A stretch of DNA of 64,000 bases from Porogramme epimiltina (taxonomy: Eukaryota > Basidiomycota > Agaricomycetes > Polyporales > Polyporaceae), in contig FTLJ01000221.1 of assembly GCA_900155495.1 (NCBI GenBank), positions 1 to 64,000 of the forward strand, read 5' to 3'. The first letter of the stretch is position 1. Each line of letters begins with the position of its first letter. Positions 61,406-64,000 of this stretch are shown here, one piece after another. The notes below the pieces were generated by a model. That model ran no database searches. It had not been told where the DNA came from and saw only the letters and a program-made list of their open reading frames with translations. The position numbers and the translations under genes are program-made.

Positions 61406-62457
61406 TTAATCCAGCCTGTCGATGATGGTCATCAACCCCGGAACGTCCCGCACGTTTTCCAAGGCGACAGGTCGCTGGGGATCGCGCTTGTCTGAGCGCG
61501 CACCACTGGCAGTGTATACAATCTATGAACGATGACAGGTCAGCAGCAAGCTATGGAGTCCACAGCAAAAGACGAAAATAAGCAGGCTCGCAACACGGGG
61601 GCGTCCTGCGAATGGCAAAACGGCAAATCCTCGTCGAGGCACGGGAAAGAGCAGAGAACCACGAGTGCGTCCTTCGCCGGTTCTCTCAAGGCACTGGCCC
61701 CGTGGCCACAACACGTTCCCCGAGAGGGAGCCGGGTCTTGGAACACGTCGTCTCTTCCACGCGACGTGTTCAGTGAAACCTTAGATATGCCGCTCTCATG
61801 ATGACTGCGCGCTACGCGGGAGCCATAGCAGAAGAAGACAAAGTTGAATAGTGAATGACGGCGGGACGGCCACCCCGGGGGCACGAGCAGCATTCATGAT
61901 ATGCCAGCCCCTCTGTTCTCCCCCAGCCGAGATAGCGCAGGAGGCGCGAGGAAAGGGACTCACATGTACCCTGAACGTCCCGTCAGAGCGATGGCGAGGT
62001 CCGCAGATTGTAGACGTCCACCTGCGCGAGTACCCAATCAGCCCGGAGTCCAACCTCAAGAAGCCGGGCCCGACTTGACTCACCGCTCGTCCACTAGCAC
62101 GTTCGCACCCACTTCCACCGCCGACTGGTAGACCGCGGCACGGGCTGCGCGGAGGAGCTTCGATACGTCGACGCCGTCGCGGCACACGAACGTGACGTCC
62201 TCGGCCATGAGGGGGACGCGGCGGGCGGAGACAGCGCCCTCCCCGGCGAGCGCCGGGTGGGTGAGGGGCGCGTCGCCCGAGGCGGAGTCGATGTGGTGCG
62301 CCTTGACCTTGTTGCGGTGCCGACGCATCTTTACGAGGACGTTGGCGACGTTGGAGATGGAGAGCGGCATGTGGTACGTGTTGGAGGAGGAGCGGGAGCC
62401 GGACGACGCAGAGCGGGCGAACAGCGGAGACGGAGGCGGGGAGGAGAGAGAGGCCAT
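61406..62457 (-). CDS. Conserved fungal protein of unknown function
   Basis: I recall the family from Agaricomycete genomes but know no function. The start is taken at the ATG at 62457 (MASLSSPPPSPLFARS). Exon 1 (62084-62457) encodes LSISNVANVLVKMRRHRNKV, EDVTFVCRDGVDVSKLLRAA and SAVEVGANVLVDE. Exon 2 from 62021 continues WTSTICGPRHRSDGTF. The C-terminal exon, near 61406-61495, reads SDKRDPQRPVALENVRDVPG then LMTIIDRLD and stop. The donor after exon 2 could be at GTACAT (61969) or GTGAGT (61963); only the first keeps the final exon in frame, and it makes an intron of about 470 bases, far longer than usual here and missing a few residues expected after DGTFRVH. A small exon may be hidden, or the gene may be damaged. 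Confidence 0.5.
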
Positions 62458-62836
62458 GGCGACGGGCGGGGGCGGTCGGGCGACGGCGGCGGGGCTGGGC
62501 TGGTGCAAAGGGCTGGGCGGAAGGGAAAGAGAGTAAGGGGATTGGCGAGAAACAATGGAGAGATTTAAGATGAGAGACACGCAGCGCGGTAGCCTGCTCC
62601 AGTCGACGTCTCCATCTCCTCCCGGCGCTTGCCGACAACGGAATCAATGCCCAGTAGCCACGCGACTCCCCCAGATCCTCCTCACTCGTCGCATACGAGG
62701 GGCAACTTTCATGCATGACTCGTGCTGATATCTGGCTTGCTCGCTGCCCTTCTGGCGGACGAAGGTTTACGGCTACATTCGGTTCTCTTACTACGACAGA
62801 CTCGAGAGCTTAGGGCAGGTGTCCAAATGCAGGCGT
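62458..62836. other. Spacer between two minus-strand genes
   Basis: About 380 bases holding the promoter of the conserved protein gene and the 3' end of the MAK5 gene. The open frame of the former extends to 62580 without an ATG, so it is probably 5' leader. Confidence 0.4.
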
Positions 62837-64000
62837 CTACGCCGCCGCTCCGTCCCCGATGCCTCCCCACTCCTCGAACTCCTCTTTCGCCTTCCTTGCC
62901 TTCGTCTTCCGTTTCTTCGCCGGCACAAGGTCTGAGCCCGCCTCTACTTTCTTCAGCCCAACCATGTTCTCGTGATCTGCGGTGCCCAGTCAGTTAACAC
63001 TCGAGGAGCCACGGAGACGGGAGAAACAGGGGAAGCCACGTACATTCACCGGCAACGAAGTCGTCCGCGATCGACCGCACCCCAGACGTAATGTATCTCG
63101 TGGACACTCCGCGCGCGACGAGGGGTTGCGCAAGCAGCACCTTCAACTCCGCCTTGAGCGCTGCAGTCTTCGCGTTCGCTGTCTTGCGCTGCTGCTTGCT
63201 CGGCACGCCCGTGTTTTCGTCCTCGCTGTGGGATACGGTCAGCTTCGGAAGCGGGGGCGGAGCGGGCGGAGAGAGAGCGGGGCGGTGATACAAATTCTGG
63301 ATATCGGCGAGCACTAATCGGGAATCCCGCCGTGCGTCGCCGTACGAGTTTCCTCTGGCGGCAGAGCACGTGCTGTGAGGGAAACGTTCTCCTCGGGGGA
63401 CGACATGATCTCATGCCGCAGCAACAGTCGCAGAGTGACATATGAGAAGCCATCCTGATTTCTGCCACATGGGCATCCACGTCGTGGAGGGCTTAGGGCC
63501 GCCGCCAACTAACGCGATCCACCAAACAACCAAGGCGACAGAAAGAAGGGGGAGGGCACTTACCTCGCGAGGTCCGAATCAAGCTCAATCTCCATCGCTT
63601 CCGCTGCCTCCCGTAGCCAATTTCGCTCATGTTTCTCCTTCTTGACCCTATGTTGTGCCGCATCAATCTCCCGCGCGAGTTGTGCGCGCTCCTTGAGCTT
63701 GTCGAGCATGTACAGCTCGACGGGCATCTCTGCGAGCTCTTCTTCCTCTGTTAACATGATCCGATAAGTAAACTGATAGGGTAAGAAGGGGAGGTACACG
63801 CACGCCGCCCAAGGCTCCCCAGCAGCGCCCTAACAACCCTGCGCTCGTCCGGTCCACACATAAGCAAACTAAACCCTTTACGCATCGCACGCGCCGTACG
63901 CCCATTGCGGTGCACGTACGCGTCCGCCGTACGCGGCGCCTGATAATGCACGACATGGTCCACCGCAGGCACGTCGAGTCCACGCGCAGCGACGTCCGTC
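62837..64000 (-). CDS. MAK5: DEAD-box ATP-dependent RNA helicase MAK5 (DDX24), C-terminal part
   Basis: Nucleolar helicase needed for assembly of the 60S ribosomal subunit. Only the end of the second RecA-like domain and the C-terminal extension lie in the window; the gene continues past the right edge. In gene order: motif [18 protein letters not shown] (from 63995), motif [13 protein letters not shown] (about 63915), then [28 protein letters not shown] intron (about 63753-63806) joins it to [40 protein letters not shown] and [13 protein letters not shown] follow, typical of MAK5. The tail contains [38 protein letters not shown] and [13 protein letters not shown], then a Lys/Arg-rich end ([15 protein letters not shown]) and [12 protein letters not shown], with the stop at 62837-62839. 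The order and spacing match the family, so it looks functional as far as it can be seen. Confidence 0.88.

Overview
The window is nuclear DNA from a filamentous basidiomycete, probably an Agaricomycete of the Polyporales type. Genes are split by many 45-70 base GT-AG introns and there are no bacterial-style operons. The families are typical of mushroom-forming fungi: NACHT-WD40 NLRs, DUF6533 membrane proteins, F-box-like proteins, a basidiomycete-type P450, an Rrm4-like RNA-binding protein and a TEY MAP kinase. All exon models were read by eye from splice sites and family similarity.

Bases 1-28 kb are a fast-evolving accessory region. They hold the 3' half of a DUF6533 gene at the left edge, then about 9 kb with no intact gene but three diverged copies of an unrecognised repeat (3.1-4.1, 8.0-8.7 and 8.7-9.6 kb). 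An orphan copy of the NLR 5' region lies at 7.5-8.0 kb. Two tandem NACHT-WD40 NLR genes follow (10.6-15.9 and 17.9-23.3 kb). Next is a broken DUF6533 gene whose exon is split by an 837-bp inverted-repeat element with a TTA target duplication, with a second small element at its stop codon. A fuller DUF6533 gene (26.0-27.7 kb) has a 3' half that is a segmental duplicate of the left edge.

Bases 28.9-46.3 kb are mostly conserved genes: an allantoate-permease-like MFS transporter, an Rrm4-like protein (three RRMs, up to three MLLE domains), a DUF155/RMD1 protein, an intact P450 (minus strand) with a decayed tandem copy beside it, and an F-box-like gene.

Bases 46.3-64 kb hold a 4.4 kb gene-poor stretch, a Fus3/Kss1-type MAP kinase, a second F-box-like gene sharing an intron position with the first, and three minus-strand genes: a WW-like membrane protein of unknown role, a small conserved protein, and the C-terminal part of the DEAD-box helicase MAK5, which runs off the right edge.

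The genes do not form one pathway. The right half is housekeeping and signalling; the left half looks like an expanding and decaying immune-receptor and membrane-protein cluster colonised by non-autonomous DNA elements. No transposase, reverse transcriptase, rRNA, convincing tRNA or CRISPR array was seen.
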